A stretch of DNA of 64,000 nucleotides from Sisyra terminalis (GCA_958496175.1 OY292275.1:54761701-54825700); one strand, 5' to 3'. Numbered from the stretch's first letter, positions 45,573 to 57,718 are shown. Notes: generated by a model from the letters alone, not told the origin. Program-made: numbers and translations.

Positions 45573-46379
45573 TAACGTTATAAATGCATATAATCCGATG
45601 TCTACTCATTAGTATTAATTTTTCAGATCTAAAAATTGTTTTTTTCTCAATTTAAGATGTCTATAAGAAAAATACAATCAATCAGAGCTTTTAATTAACC
45701 GGAGCTTAATGTCTTAAATGATAACAACCCTTGAAATTTCTGTTAAGAATTACTACAAAATTTCATGCTAATAATATACTATCTTGGCGATTGGGATTTC
45801 TTTTCAAGTTCAAGTGGAACTTATTTTTATCAAACTTAATTGATTAATCCATGCTTTGAGTGTTAAGTTGAAAAAATTTACAAATAGCTCGGGTTGGCTT
45901 GCACGAAGAAAGTATGCGTAAATTTAACTTGAAAATGGGCGTTATTGATTTATGTATTTACGGTATAATGAGATGAAAGGAATATTTTGGGATTTGATTT
46001 AGAAGATGTGTTGCAAAAATGCAAGCACCGTGCGTCTGGAGGAGACTTTGAGAACGAATTTTAAAATTGCTTCGAAACAATCAGCTGATCCATTTTTTGA
46101 GGACAGTTGAGTGGAAAAAATATAGTTAGAGTTAACACGGCAAATTGGGAAAATTAGGAAAATATCAACGATAAGTTTCTATTCGGGATCTATTTTGTGT
46201 CTAATCTTTTACTATTAACCACTTGGCACATATTTTATACTGTAGGTCCTGATATATGACGTTATTATACTGAAGCCATGAAAAAATAGTATCTGGAAAA
46301 AGAAGTGATCAACATTAGCCGCACTGACCACACACCAATTTTTTTTTCATTTGGCACAATTCTTGAGCATCCGAAATTA
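45573..46379. other. Non-coding stretch
   Basis: No gene or repeat is recognised. It may include degraded upstream parts of the pseudogene at 45023-45572. Confidence 0.35.
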
Positions 46380-46760
46380 CATGATTAAGGTCTTTCACCC
46401 AAATAAAACAACTTGAACGTCCTCGAAACGTGCGCCAAGGTCGTCGGTAATCGGTGGTCGACCAGTCGATAATCAGATTCACTTGTTTTGGGACAAGTCG
46501 CGGCGCCCGTCTCTCCTATTTTCGCGTGTTCCCCGTTTTTTTCTCCCATTTCGAGCCGCGGTACGGAAGTGGGACACTTTGCGCTCGTTTTCCCAAGCGA
46601 CAGGGATGGCGCGACGTTCCCCTTCGGGCAGCGGAGTGCCACCAACGCGACCCCCGGGGGTTTCGGTCATTACCACCCACCAAATGGGAACAATGCCATG
46701 CCTAAACGCCTTCTCTCTTTCTCGTGATTTAGCGCCGCGACACTTTTACTAATTTATAAT
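46380..46760. other. CpG- and GC-rich island, nature unknown
   Basis: The most GC- and CpG-rich block of the window (for example GTCGCGGCGCCCGTCTCTCC, CGACCCCCGGGGGTTTCGG). Five overlapping frames on both strands are open here because stops are rare; none resembles a known protein. Possible readings are a promoter with its 5' UTR, a regulatory element, or a fragment acquired from elsewhere. No TIRs or target duplication were seen at its edges. Confidence 0.35.
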
Positions 46761-47659
46761 TTATTTTTAGTTCTTTTTTTTTATTTCGGCGCGACAAAAC
46801 CGGAAATCGAGTCACTTAATTCGCGCTAGGTGTACCTATTTCCGAAACCATCTGTTATATTGTTGAAATTGTCTTCTTAGTTCTTATCAAATGAAGATGA
46901 GGGTCATTTTTTTTCACTAGAATTGTTTGCTCTTTGTAATAGGAAGATAGTTAAGTACCTTAAATTATACTTGGAATAGAAGAATGACCTGGCAAAGGCA
47001 AATAGTAATCAAAGGTGAGAATCAAATAAAAAAAAGTCTGTAATAACCAATTGCTTTAAAGTCGTAATTGTCCTTAGACAATAAATTCCTATTGTACAAG
47101 GCATTATTAAGACCAATCTGAAGAAGTCTGGTACAACCAATAATTTCAATTTACGACTGATTTTACTCTTAAAATTATTCTACATTTAAACGTCGAACAC
47201 ATTTGCAATTGAAAATTGAATATATAGTTGGACATCGAGGTGTACCAAACAATAAGATTAGAAAATTGAAACCAAATTTCTTCATTTTGGAGTTTTTGAA
47301 ATTTGAGGTTTTGAAGTTATTAAATTGTTCGATTTGCTTGTTCTGGCTACCGTCAATTCGAAAGTCATTACCTCACCGCTGATTCTATCCTTTCTCTTAT
47401 CTTCTCTATCATTTCTCTTAAACTGTTTTCTTCATTATGTCCTTTTTTACGGAGAGTACAAAATGGCTACCGAAATGTAGTCCTAAGCGTATTGGTTAGG
47501 AACTCATTTTGCATTAACCGGTTAGAAAGTAATCAGAGTAGTAGCAAAGTATCAGAATTTGGTTTAAATTCTAACAGAGCGAACCTTCTGTATGGCAGAG
47601 TGCACAAACTTGTATACAAGTAATATATCAATTCAAGCAAAAATAATGAACAATAAATT
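46761..47659. other. Non-coding stretch
   Basis: Nothing recognised apart from GAGGTGTACCAAACAATA near 47238, which resembles AAGGTGTACCAAACGATT near 48297. The two lie on either side of the following palindrome. Confidence 0.35.
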
Positions 47660-48005
47660 GAGACCACTTTTTTCCAAGGAACCATATCTAATGTTTGTAT
47701 GGTTTCTATTCCGATATTAATACATTTCCTTGTACATTCTTTAATTTCAGGAGAAATAAGATGGTTGAGGGTGTCTAAACTTCCCCCTGATGATTTTCTT
47801 AAGAATACAAGAAAATAAAAGTTAAAGGGTAAAGAGGCTTAACTTTTATTTCCTTGCATTATTAAGAGAATCATTAGCGGGAAGTTTAGACACTCTCAAC
47901 CATCTTATTTCTCCTGAACTTAAAGAATGTATAAGGAAATGTATTAATATCGGAATAGAGACCATACATACTTTAGGTATGGTTCCTTGGGAAAAAATGG
48001 TCTCT
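47660..48005. repeat. Near-perfect palindrome (foldback), ~346 bp
   Basis: The left arm 47660-47825 and right arm about 47840-48005 are inverted copies with few mismatches: CAAGGAACCATATCTAATGT pairs with a copy near 47974-47993, and GTATGGTTTCTATTCCGATA with one near 47948-47967. The left arm's GAGAAATAAGATGGTTGAGG pairs with the copy near 47898-47917. The spacer is only about 15 bp. It has no coding capacity. Confidence 0.8.
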
Positions 48006-49660
48006 CTCTGGAAAAAATGACTAGAAAAAAAAACTAACTACGTAAGAGCTGAAAATCTGAATTAAAAAATACGTTTAATTTTTCTAACAATTATCTAACA
48101 TTTTTAAAATTACGAAAAAATTGTATTTAGTAAACTGAGACAAGGGGATGATGTAAAAAAAAATACGTGATGGTACTAAAATATTTTAGCACACAAAAAA
48201 ATGTTTAATGAATACTTCTTTTTTTCACTATTGCTAATATTAAAATTTGAAAAAATTATATATTGTAGAATGATGATTATATAGAAGAAAAAACTAAGGT
48301 GTACCAAACGATTTTGACATAAAAAATTTTTTTGAAAAAATAAATCTTACTTTTAACAATGATCGATCGATCTGATTCATGAGCGATTTTTTCTCGGATT
48401 ACTACTCAGTGATATCTTGGAACTCATAAGCACTTTTTTCGGTATTGTCAAACAGTTTCAGAGAATATTGAATTTGAAAAAAAAATATTTTTATTTTTTA
48501 CACAAAAACGCGTCATAAAAGTTGAAACTTGGCTAAGATGTTGTCCATACTGTAAGGTATTTTCAGAAAAAAAATAGCCCGATTGCAATGGAGGCATTTT
48601 AGACCATCTTATCTGGCGAGGGTCTTTTCAGTTTCTTAGTCAAACGGTTTCCGAATATTTCAAAAAACCTCTTTTTTCGATTTTTTTTGGTTGTAAAATT
48701 TAAAATTCTCATACAAACCTTGCTTTAATCTTTCCAAGCTTTTGAAGGATTTAATTGTTGCACAACTTGTTTGCATATTTGCAAGTGCACCAAAGAGGTA
48801 AAGTTTACATCACGACACCAATACCTCATCGGTTGAATTTTTCTTTTGGCTTTCTATTATGTAAATTGTAGATAGAATACTTTCTCCATTCACAGAACAT
48901 TTGCATTGTTGTACGAAGGGTCGATTTGGAACCGAAGAGGAAAAAAAAACCCGGCAAGTAATTACATTTATTTCCTCGTCATAAATTTGCTGATATATTT
49001 AAATGTAATAAAAGAAAAAAAACAGCCAATAAACCATAATTATTGTCTCGTACGACATTATTTATTTTCCCATTGAAACGATAAAGACGGTCATTATGGC
49101 CTGGTGCACCTGTATTCATTCACCCGAGTGGCAATGAACGAACAGCACACCTGAAAAAAGAAGAAAAGAAATGAGGTAGTTGGTAGTTGGTGTACTCTGC
49201 CATGTTTTGGCGACGATTGCGACCATATTACACCTTTTAAATCGGTGTGGGGTACTCGGCTTTTTTTCCATATACGTAATACAAACGATGGGAATGCCAG
49301 AAGATCCGCAAAGCCTGAATTCCAAAGCATTTGACTCATTCGCCGTTTTTTCCGAATGGAAGTGAATGTCTTTGGAAACAAATTCACCGACTGCCGAGCT
49401 CTACTCTGGTGTTATATTATTATGCAATTGTAACGGATTGCGGCCATTTACGGAGGAGGAGAGGATGCAAGAAGGTATTTGTGCATATCATTCGGTGGTG
49501 ACGTCTTTTTTAAATCCTTCATACATAATGAAGTGACTTCATTTCTAATCGGATTATAATGAACGCCCAGCCTGAAATACTGAAACAATGATGCAATGTA
49601 TTTAGTCCATTGGAAGCCTGTTGGATTTAATCCTTTGAACTCTGAATCATTCCATAAGAT
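48006..49660. other. Non-coding stretch
   Basis: No gene is recognised. Frames on both strands at 49094-49387 overlap each other and resemble nothing known. A GATCGATCGATC run lies near 48360. Confidence 0.4.
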
Positions 49661-49772
49661 CAGTGGCGCAGCTATCTAGGGGCTAGGCGGGGCAGTGCCC
49701 CGGGGCCCTCGAAACCTTACCAGAAATCTCGATCGAACTGAACTTTTGGAAATTCAGTTGAAAGTTCACTAA

Positions 49773-49982
49773 TTATTTAAGGAAATAATCAGCAAATATG
49801 GAGTGCTAGAATGCGACCTAACGGAAGTATTTACAACAATGTTATTATTCTTTACAGCTCCTATCACTTCTGGAACAGCTGAAAGGTCATTTAGCAAATT
49901 AAAAATAATAAAAAATTATTTAAGAAATAATATGGACCAAACTCGACTGCGACATTTATCGCTAATAGCTATTGAAAACTAA
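49773..49982 (+). pseudogene. hAT transposase, C-terminal dimerisation fragment
   Basis: A 69-codon stretch ending in TAA at 49980-49982 reads KYGVLECDLTEVFTTMLLFF, then TAPITSGTAERSFSKLKIIK and NYLRNNMDQTRLRHLSLIAI. The (T/S)AxAERSFSxLKxIKxYLR motif followed by RLxxLxLxxIE is the hAT family C-terminal dimerisation domain, at the expected end of the protein. No start codon or catalytic region precedes it (a stop lies at 49770-49772). It is a 3' remnant kept by the non-autonomous element, possibly with its native stop codon. Confidence 0.85.
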
Positions 49983-50243
49983 ACCGCATCAAGCCTGGAT
50001 TTAAACCAAGTCATTGATATTTTTGCGAAAATTAAAGCTAGGAAAATATTGTAAATATAATTGTTATTTAGTCAGTTGGTAGGCTCGACCTTTATATAAT
50101 AAACCCTTGAATCTTTTTTATTTTGTTTTATTAGCCAAACCTACACCAAGTATTAATTGTAATTTATGTTGTTACTGTTTAATATTTTTATTACCTGCCC
50201 TGCAGTGCACAAAAAAGAGCTTAATAAGCTTAGCATTTTTAAA

Positions 50244-51090
50244 GTATTTGTATAAGTGTGGTTCAAAAAAATGGATTATTTTTTTTACAAGTGACACGGG
50301 AAAATGGGTTGCTAGACACCTTAAAAAATTTTCACCAAGTATGAGCTCTTAATTTTAATAGGAAGATCCTCCGCATCGCAGTTTTGTATTTTTTTGTCAG
50401 TCCAATTGAAAAAAATGCATACCTCATCATTTATCGATTGTACAGAAAAATGTTCTCAAAGAATTTTTTAGGAAATTTAATGCTCTACAAAAAAGGTATT
50501 CTATATTTTTTCCGTAAGCCTCACCATTTGAAAGATATTAAGGATTTAATTTTGATTATTTTAAGACAAATTTCATTTTTATTTATGAATTTTATAACTC
50601 GACAATAAATGACTCTTATACAATATCTTTTGAAGGGTTAATTTGATCGCCAAAACATAAGAAACCATTTTCATAGAGTAGTTAATTTCCAACAAAAATT
50701 TGTATTGCGCATTGTATCAGAGTCATTTATTGTCGAGTTATAAAATTCATAAACAAAAATTAAATTTATTTTAAAATAATCAAAATTAAATCCTTAATAT
50801 CTTTCAAATGATGAGGCTTACGGGAAAAATATAAAATACCTTTTTTGTAGAGCATTAAATTTCCTAAAAAATTCTTTCAGAACATTTTTCTGTACAATCG
50901 ATAAATGATGAGGTATGCATTTTTTTCTATTGGACTGAGAAAAAATACAAAACTGCGATGCGGAGGATCTTCCTATTAAAATTAAGAGCTCATACTTGGT
51001 GAAAAAAATTTTAAGGTGTCTTGCAACCCATTTTCCCGTGTCACTTGTAAAAAAAAATAATCAATTTTTTTGACCCACACTAATTTGTAT
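50244..51090. mobile_element. Foldback (arms ~380 bp, loop ~86 bp) inside the hAT element
   Basis: The left arm 50244-50624 and right arm 50711-51090 are inverted copies over essentially their full length. For example CGACAATAAATGACTC pairs at 50600-50615 and near 50720-50735, and GGAAGATCCTCCGCATCGCA near 50361-50380 pairs with its complement near 50956-50975. The words AAATTTAATGCTCTACAAAA and GAGCTCTTAATTTTAATAGG recur in decayed form at 35512-35945, 5185-5220 and 60975. It is probably an insertion into the hAT element. The plus-strand frames at 50107-50608 lie in this palindrome and are not genes. Confidence 0.85.
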
Positions 51091-51205
51091 ATTTCATATT
51101 TTTATTTGATAAAACCTAATCAGTTTACATAGCAGTGAGGCCCCATTTTTTCATTTACCCCAGGGCCCTTGGTTACCTGGCTACGGCTACGCCAATGCAT
51201 AAGAT

Positions 51206-52556
51206 ATCAAGTGGTTCAAATGGGAGAATCTTTACTGAAGATTAGCCTACAACAATGTAGGTTCATTTGATTAAGGTTCAAATCAAATAAGCAATTCAAC
51301 GGATCAAAATATTAAGACTTTTCCTCCCAAATTTGAGATTACAAGCGAAAATGCTCGAAACTCTCCAAATTTTATTGGAGTGAAAACATAGCGAAAAAGG
51401 ACGGCACGCGGTAGAAGTATAAAAATTGAAGAAAATAAAAATAGAGGTTACATATATTTATTGTATTTTATCGAATTTTTCATTGGAAATATAATAAATA
51501 TACGGTCGAGAGGGAACGGTGGTGGCGGATGGCAGTATAAGTGGATACGGATGAAACGAGAGAAAAATTTGTGGCGAATAAAAATACATCAGACGAAAAT
51601 TGCTCCGTTTCAAATGAAATGTTAATGTTCAGTTTTCGTGTAATTGCATAAATAAATGGCCAAACTTTGCTGGGGGTTAGTGATGTGTCTGGCAAGTGTC
51701 TGTCTATTGCTCTAAAAAAAAAAAAAAAAAAAAAAAAAATGAACAGACGGACCGGAGAAAAAATTTATTTTTTTCTTTAGAAATAGATCGTCGCGATTGC
51801 GATTTTGGGTGCTGACGAAGAAAAGCAAATAATTGACTGATTCATGCGGTTTTTTTCATCGATACCCCAACACGGGGCCCCTCGCCCCCAAAAAAATCAA
51901 CCAGTGATCAATAAAGAAAATGACATGGTGGTCGAAGAGCTTTGATCAAATTGGCTGAGGAACAATAGTGATTTGGTTGTAACAATTGAAATTCTATTGT
52001 AGTTTTGTGTTTTTTTTCTACTTATTTTGAAAATAGAAGCCTAAAGGTACACATTTTCTTAACCATGCACTGGTCCTTAATCTTTACCATTAATGTATAC
52101 CATTAATGTACCATTAATCTTTACAATACCACCTGTCTTTTTTATAGAGTTTGCTACCTTGACATCCGAGTTCCCAAACCAAATGCATATTTGATTTTCA
52201 CATGAATGTCCATTGATGCATGCATTTGTTAGGAATATATAAACTTCCCATAAGCTCCCAGTTGTTCAAACCTCAAAGCTTTCTTATAAGACTTAAAAGT
52301 AAAATTTCAAAAAGGATAGGAATCTTGAAGAAATTCATAGTTTTCTATTTATGTTTAAAACGATCAATAAATGACCGTTTTTTTAATCAAAAGTATAATT
52401 TATTCGGTGTATAACTGTTGGTAATATAAGAAACTTCGGACATAGAATTGAAAATTTTGTTTAAAAAATATTTCAACTAATCATTTGAAATAGAGATAAG
52501 GAATCATGACATAATTAGTTAGGTATATGAAGTTTGCAATACTGTCTACTTTAAAG
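51206..52556. other. Non-coding stretch with a 26-base poly(A) tract
   Basis: An uninterrupted A run lies at about 51714-51739. The sequence before it shows no retroelement coding or target duplication, so it is kept as a simple repeat. A small ACCATTAATGTA repetition occurs at 52087-52115. No gene is recognised. Confidence 0.4.
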
Positions 52557-52741
52557 AAGGCCATTTACGCTCTGACTTGCAGTTCAACTTGTGGTCCGAC
52601 TTTCGAAGTTGGATCTAAAGTCGGACTGTGAATGGTGTTGTCGGAAGTTGGATGTCTAGTCGGATTATTTAGGCGATCTAACTAGAAGATCCAACTAGTA
52701 GCCCGACTAGTTGGACTGCAAGTCAGAGCGTGAATGGCCTG
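52557..52741 (+). mobile_element. Palindromic MITE, 185 bp, copy 1
   Basis: The ends are inverted: AAGGCCATTTACGCTCTGAC at the left and CAGGCCATTCACGCTCTGAC reading inward from the right. The remainder is made of alternating GTCCGACT/AGTCGGAC and CCAACT/AGTTGG words, so the whole element can fold into one hairpin. A second copy lies inverted at 59123-59303. No target duplication was found. Confidence 0.75.
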
Positions 52742-53338
52742 CTTAACCTTTTCTATAAACCTGAACTTAATTTTTTTTGCCAAAAACCAATCTAAAATTC
52801 GATAATAAGATAGGTATGTTCCTTAAGAATTACCACTATTTCAAGATATCTAATGCCAAAAAGGATTTTCTTTCTAATTTTCCGAAATTACACGTGTACA
52901 TCTCGTACACGTTTTTGCATTGTTAAGTATACCTTTTAAGAATATAGAAACCATAATGTTTAAGCAATAAATAGAATATATGGTGGTCTTCTTTATGTGA
53001 TATAATTTACAAAATTAAACTATAAACATAAATTTGAACAAAAGCTCAAACAAGTGTATTTTTGACGTATTGCTCAGATACGTCTTCTGATTGCCAAGCA
53101 ATCTTCTTGAGTATTGGATCGTTCCGTAACTATTATGTAATGAATCACACTAATATATACATCATACATAACCTGAATAAGATATGTTTTTCTTAAGTTT
53201 AGGTTTCTGTCTATTGACCCTGAATAATTTTATGATCCAAAAAAGTTATAGGTACCCTGATATTCCGTTACAATAGTAACTACTGAACTACATAAAATTT
53301 AATATGTCTACAACTAAATCTATTACCAAATGTGTCCA
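52742..53338. other. AT-rich non-coding stretch
   Basis: Nothing recognised. Confidence 0.4.
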
Positions 53339-54215
53339 ACCGAAACTACATTTTCTGGCCGAAACCGAATTTCGGTATCAATCTCAGTTTCGGCCGAAAC
53401 CGAAGCTTCCATATTGGATCATGTTTTCGTAGGAAATAAAAGTTAATCATAATTTGGTAGTTCTTATCTTTAAGTCCTTTAAATCCATTAATTAAGTAGG
53501 TATTTATTTTTCTTTTAGTCTTTGATATTTAAGCTAATATCACTTCTTATTTCAAATAAACTAGTAATGCTTTTTAAATTAATTGAAATTAATTACGAAT
53601 ATTATAAAACAAAAAATTAGCTTACTGGTGGCCGAGTGGTCAAGGTGGCCATTCCAAAACTGGTAGGTGTTGGGTTCAAATTTTGTATCGAAAAAGCGTT
53701 CTCGATTTATAGATTTTTATTAACCCTAGAGTCGCTAAAGATGTTGGCAGTAATAAAGCAACGGTAAATAACAACTGAAATAATAGTTACAAAACAAAAT
53801 TATTTTTTACCTAATATGTTTCAGTACACAAAACAGGAAATGTTTTTTCTTAAATCATAAAAACAAAATATTTTCTTCTAAACTTTGGTCAATTTTCTTT
53901 TGAACTGAAAAAAAAAATATTGAAGAGCTTGGTGAAGCTACAACTGTATTAAAAATATTTTCAATGAACTGATAACTGATAATAAGATCATTATTCATAA
54001 TTAAAGATTTTAATGTTATAATTATAAATTTAATTTCCTGGTATAAAATTCTAAAGACGTGCATTTGCGCCTGTGCTTAGAACTAGTACATTGAAATATT
54101 ACATACTTTCGTTTATTAGTGAAAAATAATAATTTTTTAGCATTTTCATCTCACGAATTGAGTTTCGGTCGTAGTTTCGGCTTGATAACAACCGAAACCG
54201 AAGCCGAAACTACAA
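53339..54215. mobile_element. Putative DNA transposon with CCGAAAC-rich ends, hosting a SINE
   Basis: The left edge (53339-53409) is packed with CCGAAAC and TTTCGG words (ACCGAAACTAC, GTTTCGGCCGAAACCGAAG). The right edge (54161-54215) holds GAGTTTCGGTCGTAGTTTCG and AACCGAAACCGAAGCCGAAA. Such clusters resemble the subterminal repeats of hAT MITEs, but exact termini and a target duplication could not be fixed. A similar cluster is at 39541-39640. A SINE lies inside at 53621-53745. Confidence 0.45.
53621..53745 (+). mobile_element. tRNA-derived SINE, copy 1
   Basis: The head CTTACTGGTGGCCGAGTGGT has a polymerase III A box (TGGCCGAGTGG, 53629-53639) and a decayed B box (GGTTCAAATT, 53673-53682). 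It is similar to the start of tRNA-Leu/Ser. The body contains AACCCTAGAGTCGCTAAAGA. An inverted copy with both head and body is at 59571-59692, which shows this is a mobile family rather than a lone tRNA pseudogene. Confidence 0.65.
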
Positions 54216-56464
54216 ATAATATATCAAATAATTCTGATCAAAGTAGAAAATGGGCACCCAGAAAAACCAAAAAAATCAACTATGATAAGTATAGCTTCTA
54301 TTTATGCTACTTTAGATGTAGTATAGGGAGGGTTCAAACTACAAGAAATTGGAATATTTGTGAAACATAAACTTGGCCTTAACAATTTATTAAACTGTTT
54401 TCCAAGATAAGTTTTCAATGCCAGAAAAGCACACGCTAGGCCTTTAAAAATAAAATCGGCCCTCCCTTTTGCGCTATTTGGTTTTAATTTATCAATAGAC
54501 TCGTATCTAGTTTATGAAACTCCAAGTTTTTCACCCTCAATCGGCCAATTTATTTATATGCCTCCATATATCAATTCTTCTGTATTTTAAGGGTGGACTG
54601 TCTCGGGTTGCTTTTGTACGTATACGAATTGTAAATAAGTTGTTAAAACTACCAACGTGTTCGTAATGAAAGCGGGGGATGGATGTAGACGACGGTGGTT
54701 TGAGCGTCATATATGACTGAAAATGGGGATGATTTGGGGGGTGTTTTTCTCTATCTTTCTTGGACGATCGATTTATCCAACTATTTAATAGTAAACCCCA
54801 TTCGTTCCGGTTCACAAGCTAACCTAAATCCCATTCTACTTAACTCTCGGTAAGCCTTCTGCTTGGTTTGGTTTACGACGTCGTCGACGTCTTATGTAAC
54901 TCCAGATATTCATATGCTGGAATGGGGGTTGAAATGGGGGATGAGACGTCAGGCCACAACGTGGGGATGTGGGGAATCGTTGGTGAGACTAGGAGAAATG
55001 AGGAAATGATATGTTATCGTATTTTCGTTTTGCCTATATGACGGCGACATATAGGGGTAGATCTTGACAGAATTCAATGCGATGGGGTTGAAAGACAAAG
55101 ACGCCTGTTCCTTCAAGTCTCAGAGCTGTAAACATACAACTTTATAAGTTACTATGGTCATAATTTATATATGAGCCCAACAGTCTACAGGTCAGTGGCT
55201 CCCAACGTTTTTTTTTTTGAATTTAATAATTGGGGAACCCTTAGCATTAATCAATATGTCTTTTTAATGATAACCAATAGAGGAATACGTTTTTCCTGGG
55301 TGGCCTTACATAAAGGGAAGTTGCAGTTGAAAAAGTAATCAGTATGAAAAATTCACTCTCCTCATTTTCCTCGTTCTGTAATGTTAGCTTAACAATGGGA
55401 TGGAGGATATAAATGTAGGGGAAAATCGGAATATGTATTCAAACTTTTTGCAAATGAATATTTTCTTCGAAATATAATACCACCAAGAAACGCATGAGAA
55501 TAATAATATTTCTCATGTTTCTTTATTGCCTGTTTTCCATTTTATTATGAAAACTATGATTGGCTTTTAGAATAATAAAACAATAACGTCGATGCTTAAA
55601 ATTTATGTTTTTCATAAGTAGGCAATTATTTACTTCAATTTTGCATTGATTTCTAATAAAGAAAACGAAGAAAATGAGTGAAAATTTACATGGAAAAACA
55701 AACGAGAACGAATGATGCTACTATAGTCTTAAACAAATGAATAACGTTCGTAAATTCGACGCGTTCATTTTTGTGTAAATTGAAATTTTATGGATTGATT
55801 TGTTTGAAATTTAAATGTACAACTCGTTTTTTTTTAATTTGATTTTGATTAAATTTAAATTTGTACAATTTTTTTCATTTAAAAAATTCGTCAATTTCCA
55901 ATAGGTTTCTTCAAATTGAGAAAAGGCAATCAAGCGTAACTGGTCATCGGAAGAAAAATTCATTTGAAATGAATATATTTATGTGTATGTGGAATTTTCT
56001 TCCCCTCCCCCTCAGCCTATTTGATTCTTAGGTCATAAGCATTGATTTTCGAGGTTTTGGGTTCATTTTGGGAAACCAAAGAAAAAAAAAACACGACAAT
56101 TAAATGTCAGTGGCCTGTGATCGTAATACGTAATATAGCTTGAGCGCCATTTTTTCTTGATTCAATAATAAAAAAAAAACGACAAATGACGCAGGTGTTT
56201 GAAAAGTATTTTCAATTGTTTTAAGAGTGACAACACTGTAACGTTATGTTCATTTGTTTTTTACTGTCATTTTTTTTTCGGTGGAATATGTCAATTTTTT
56301 TTCGAGGTATGACATTTTAGAGAGACAGTGGTATTTGGAAAAAAGACTTGAGGGGATCATTTGCTCTCTCGGTTGTTTTTAATAAATTCTTTGGGTGTCA
56401 AATATAATTTTAAGTAATTAAAACTATAATTGAGATGGTCATTTGTTTTTTTTTTCAATATTTA
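54216..56464. other. Non-coding stretch with a lone hAT terminus
   Basis: At 55193, CAGTGGCTCCCAACG is a hAT-like end with no partner identified. A palindrome ACGTCGTCGACGT occurs near 54878. About 54600-55100 is richer in GC and repeat-free. The minus-strand frame at 54537-54815 has no known similarity. Confidence 0.4.
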
Positions 56465-56770
56465 AATGGAGATGTTTATGTGTTCTTTATACCAATAATG
56501 CTTATGTTTATTTTTCTAAAGGAGTGTTAGGAATGAAACTATAGTGAATATTTAGGGGTCATTCATAAATTTTTTTTTCCATTTTGTCACAAAATAGTAT
56601 ACTTTGGAGATGTTTATGTTTGCGCTATACTTAATGCGTTTATGGTTTTATGGTTATTTTTCAAAAGGATTATTAGAAATAAAACTATAGCAAATATTTA
56701 GGGGTCATTCATAAATTAAGTAGAGAAAGTTTAGCTGTTTTTTCCTTTTTGTCAAAAAATAGTATACTTA
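56465..56770. repeat. Tandem duplication, unit ~140 bp, two copies
   Basis: The two units (starting near 56465 and 56604) share GGAGATGTTTATGT, then CTTTATACC or CTATACTTA, AAACTATAGYRAATATTTAG, GGGGTCATTCATAAATT and AAATAGTATACTT, in the same order. The right end of the second unit merges with the MITE at 56699-56819. Confidence 0.65.
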
Positions 56771-56819
56771 TAGTATATTGTTCTTCAAAAGAGTCTTACG
56801 TAATTTATGGATAAGCCCT
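56699..56819. mobile_element. MITE of the GGGGTCATTCATAAATTACGT type (~120 bp)
   Basis: The left end AGGGGTCATTCATAAATTAA and the right end, read inward AGGGCTTATCCATAAATTAC, form an inverted repeat. Termini of this kind (GGGGTCRTYCATAAATTACGT) are familiar from many insect MITEs. It is embedded in the second unit of the tandem duplication. Confidence 0.6.
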
Positions 56820-57444
56820 GGAAAAAACTAATAAATTAAGGCGGGGGGGGGGGATATTGCCGTTCCCACTATAATCGTCCAAAATTATTCCATCGGATTT
56901 TTATTTATTTCAATCATTACAACATTTATTAAGTGGTTAAAACATTTGAAAGCTTAAAATGTTTGTTTAAAATGTAATTTTTTGATATTTTCTTTAGTAA
57001 TCAATTTTTACTAGTTTGGTATTAAAAATTTGTACACTAGATGTCAAAACGTTGATACTATTCAAGGTTTATAAAATACACAGGTGGTCTCATGCGCCAC
57101 GTGACGTATCCAGAAGAAATTCGTACATATCTTCAGACTGATTCAAATTTCAAAATTCTTCGTATGACGTCACATTTTTTTTCTAATGAGGCAACCTGTG
57201 TAATTTATAAACCTTGGATACTATTGAGGCTGATTATATAATTGATTTATAATTGAAAGTTACTTTCCGGTGCATCAAATATCTTAAAGAATGGGTCCCC
57301 AACATTTTGTAAGTCACCCCTTTCTTTACGAAAATGATACCGTTATCATTCCCCTCACTTCCCTAAAATAATTTGGTATACCAATTTCCTAAAGAAGATG
57401 GAACAAAATGACAATAGTTACATTCCTTTATTTCATCATTTCTT
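56820..57444. other. Non-coding stretch
   Basis: Nothing recognised except GGGTCCCCAACATTTTGTAA near 57293, a possible solo hAT-like end, and a G run at 56843-56853. Confidence 0.35.
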
Positions 57445-57718
57445 GTAAGTATTGCTACCCCTTTTAAAAAGTTCTAAACTCCATTGGGCTGGATACCGCC
57501 CCCTCTTGGAAACCACTAATTTTGGAGTCCATATTTGCTAATAACTGTAGACAATTACCGAAACTATCGAATTGTAGTCTATGTAAGTATTGCAACCCCC
57601 TTTAAGAAGCTGTAAACTCCATTGGGGTCGATATCGCCCCCTCTTGGAAACCTTTGATTGTGGAGTCCACATTTGCTAATAACTATAAACAATTGCCGAA
57701 ATTATCGATTTGTAGTTG
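57445..57718. repeat. Tandem duplication, unit 138 bp, two copies
   Basis: Copies begin at 57445 (GTAAGTATTGCTACCCCTTT) and 57583 (GTAAGTATTGCAACCCCCTT), and run in register through CCGCCCCCTCTTGGAAACC / TCGCCCCCTCTTGGAAACC to CGAAACTATCGAATTGTAGT / CGAAATTATCGATTTGTAGT. They differ by scattered substitutions, so the duplication is not recent. Confidence 0.8.

Larger units (their letters stand above)
49661..51197 (+). mobile_element. hAT element, 1537 bp, exact 8-bp target duplication
   Basis: The left end CAGTGGCGCAGCTATCTAGG and the right end, read inward CATTGGCGTAGCCGTAGCCA, are of the well-known hAT type CAGTGGCGTAGC. CATAAGAT at 49653-49660 is repeated exactly at 51198-51205, a perfect 8-bp duplication. 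The GC-rich words GGGGCAGTGCCCCGGGGCCC (left) and GGGCCC (right) sit just inside. It carries the C-terminal end of a hAT transposase (49773-49982) and a large foldback (50244-51090). It is non-autonomous, because most of the transposase is missing. Confidence 0.92.

Noticed and set aside
46385..46752. Five overlapping frames on both strands
   Set aside because: Open on both strands because the block is GC-rich. None resembles a protein family and they cannot all be real.
51714..51739. Poly(A) tail of a retroposed gene
   Set aside because: No coding remnant or target duplication upstream. Long A runs are common throughout the window.
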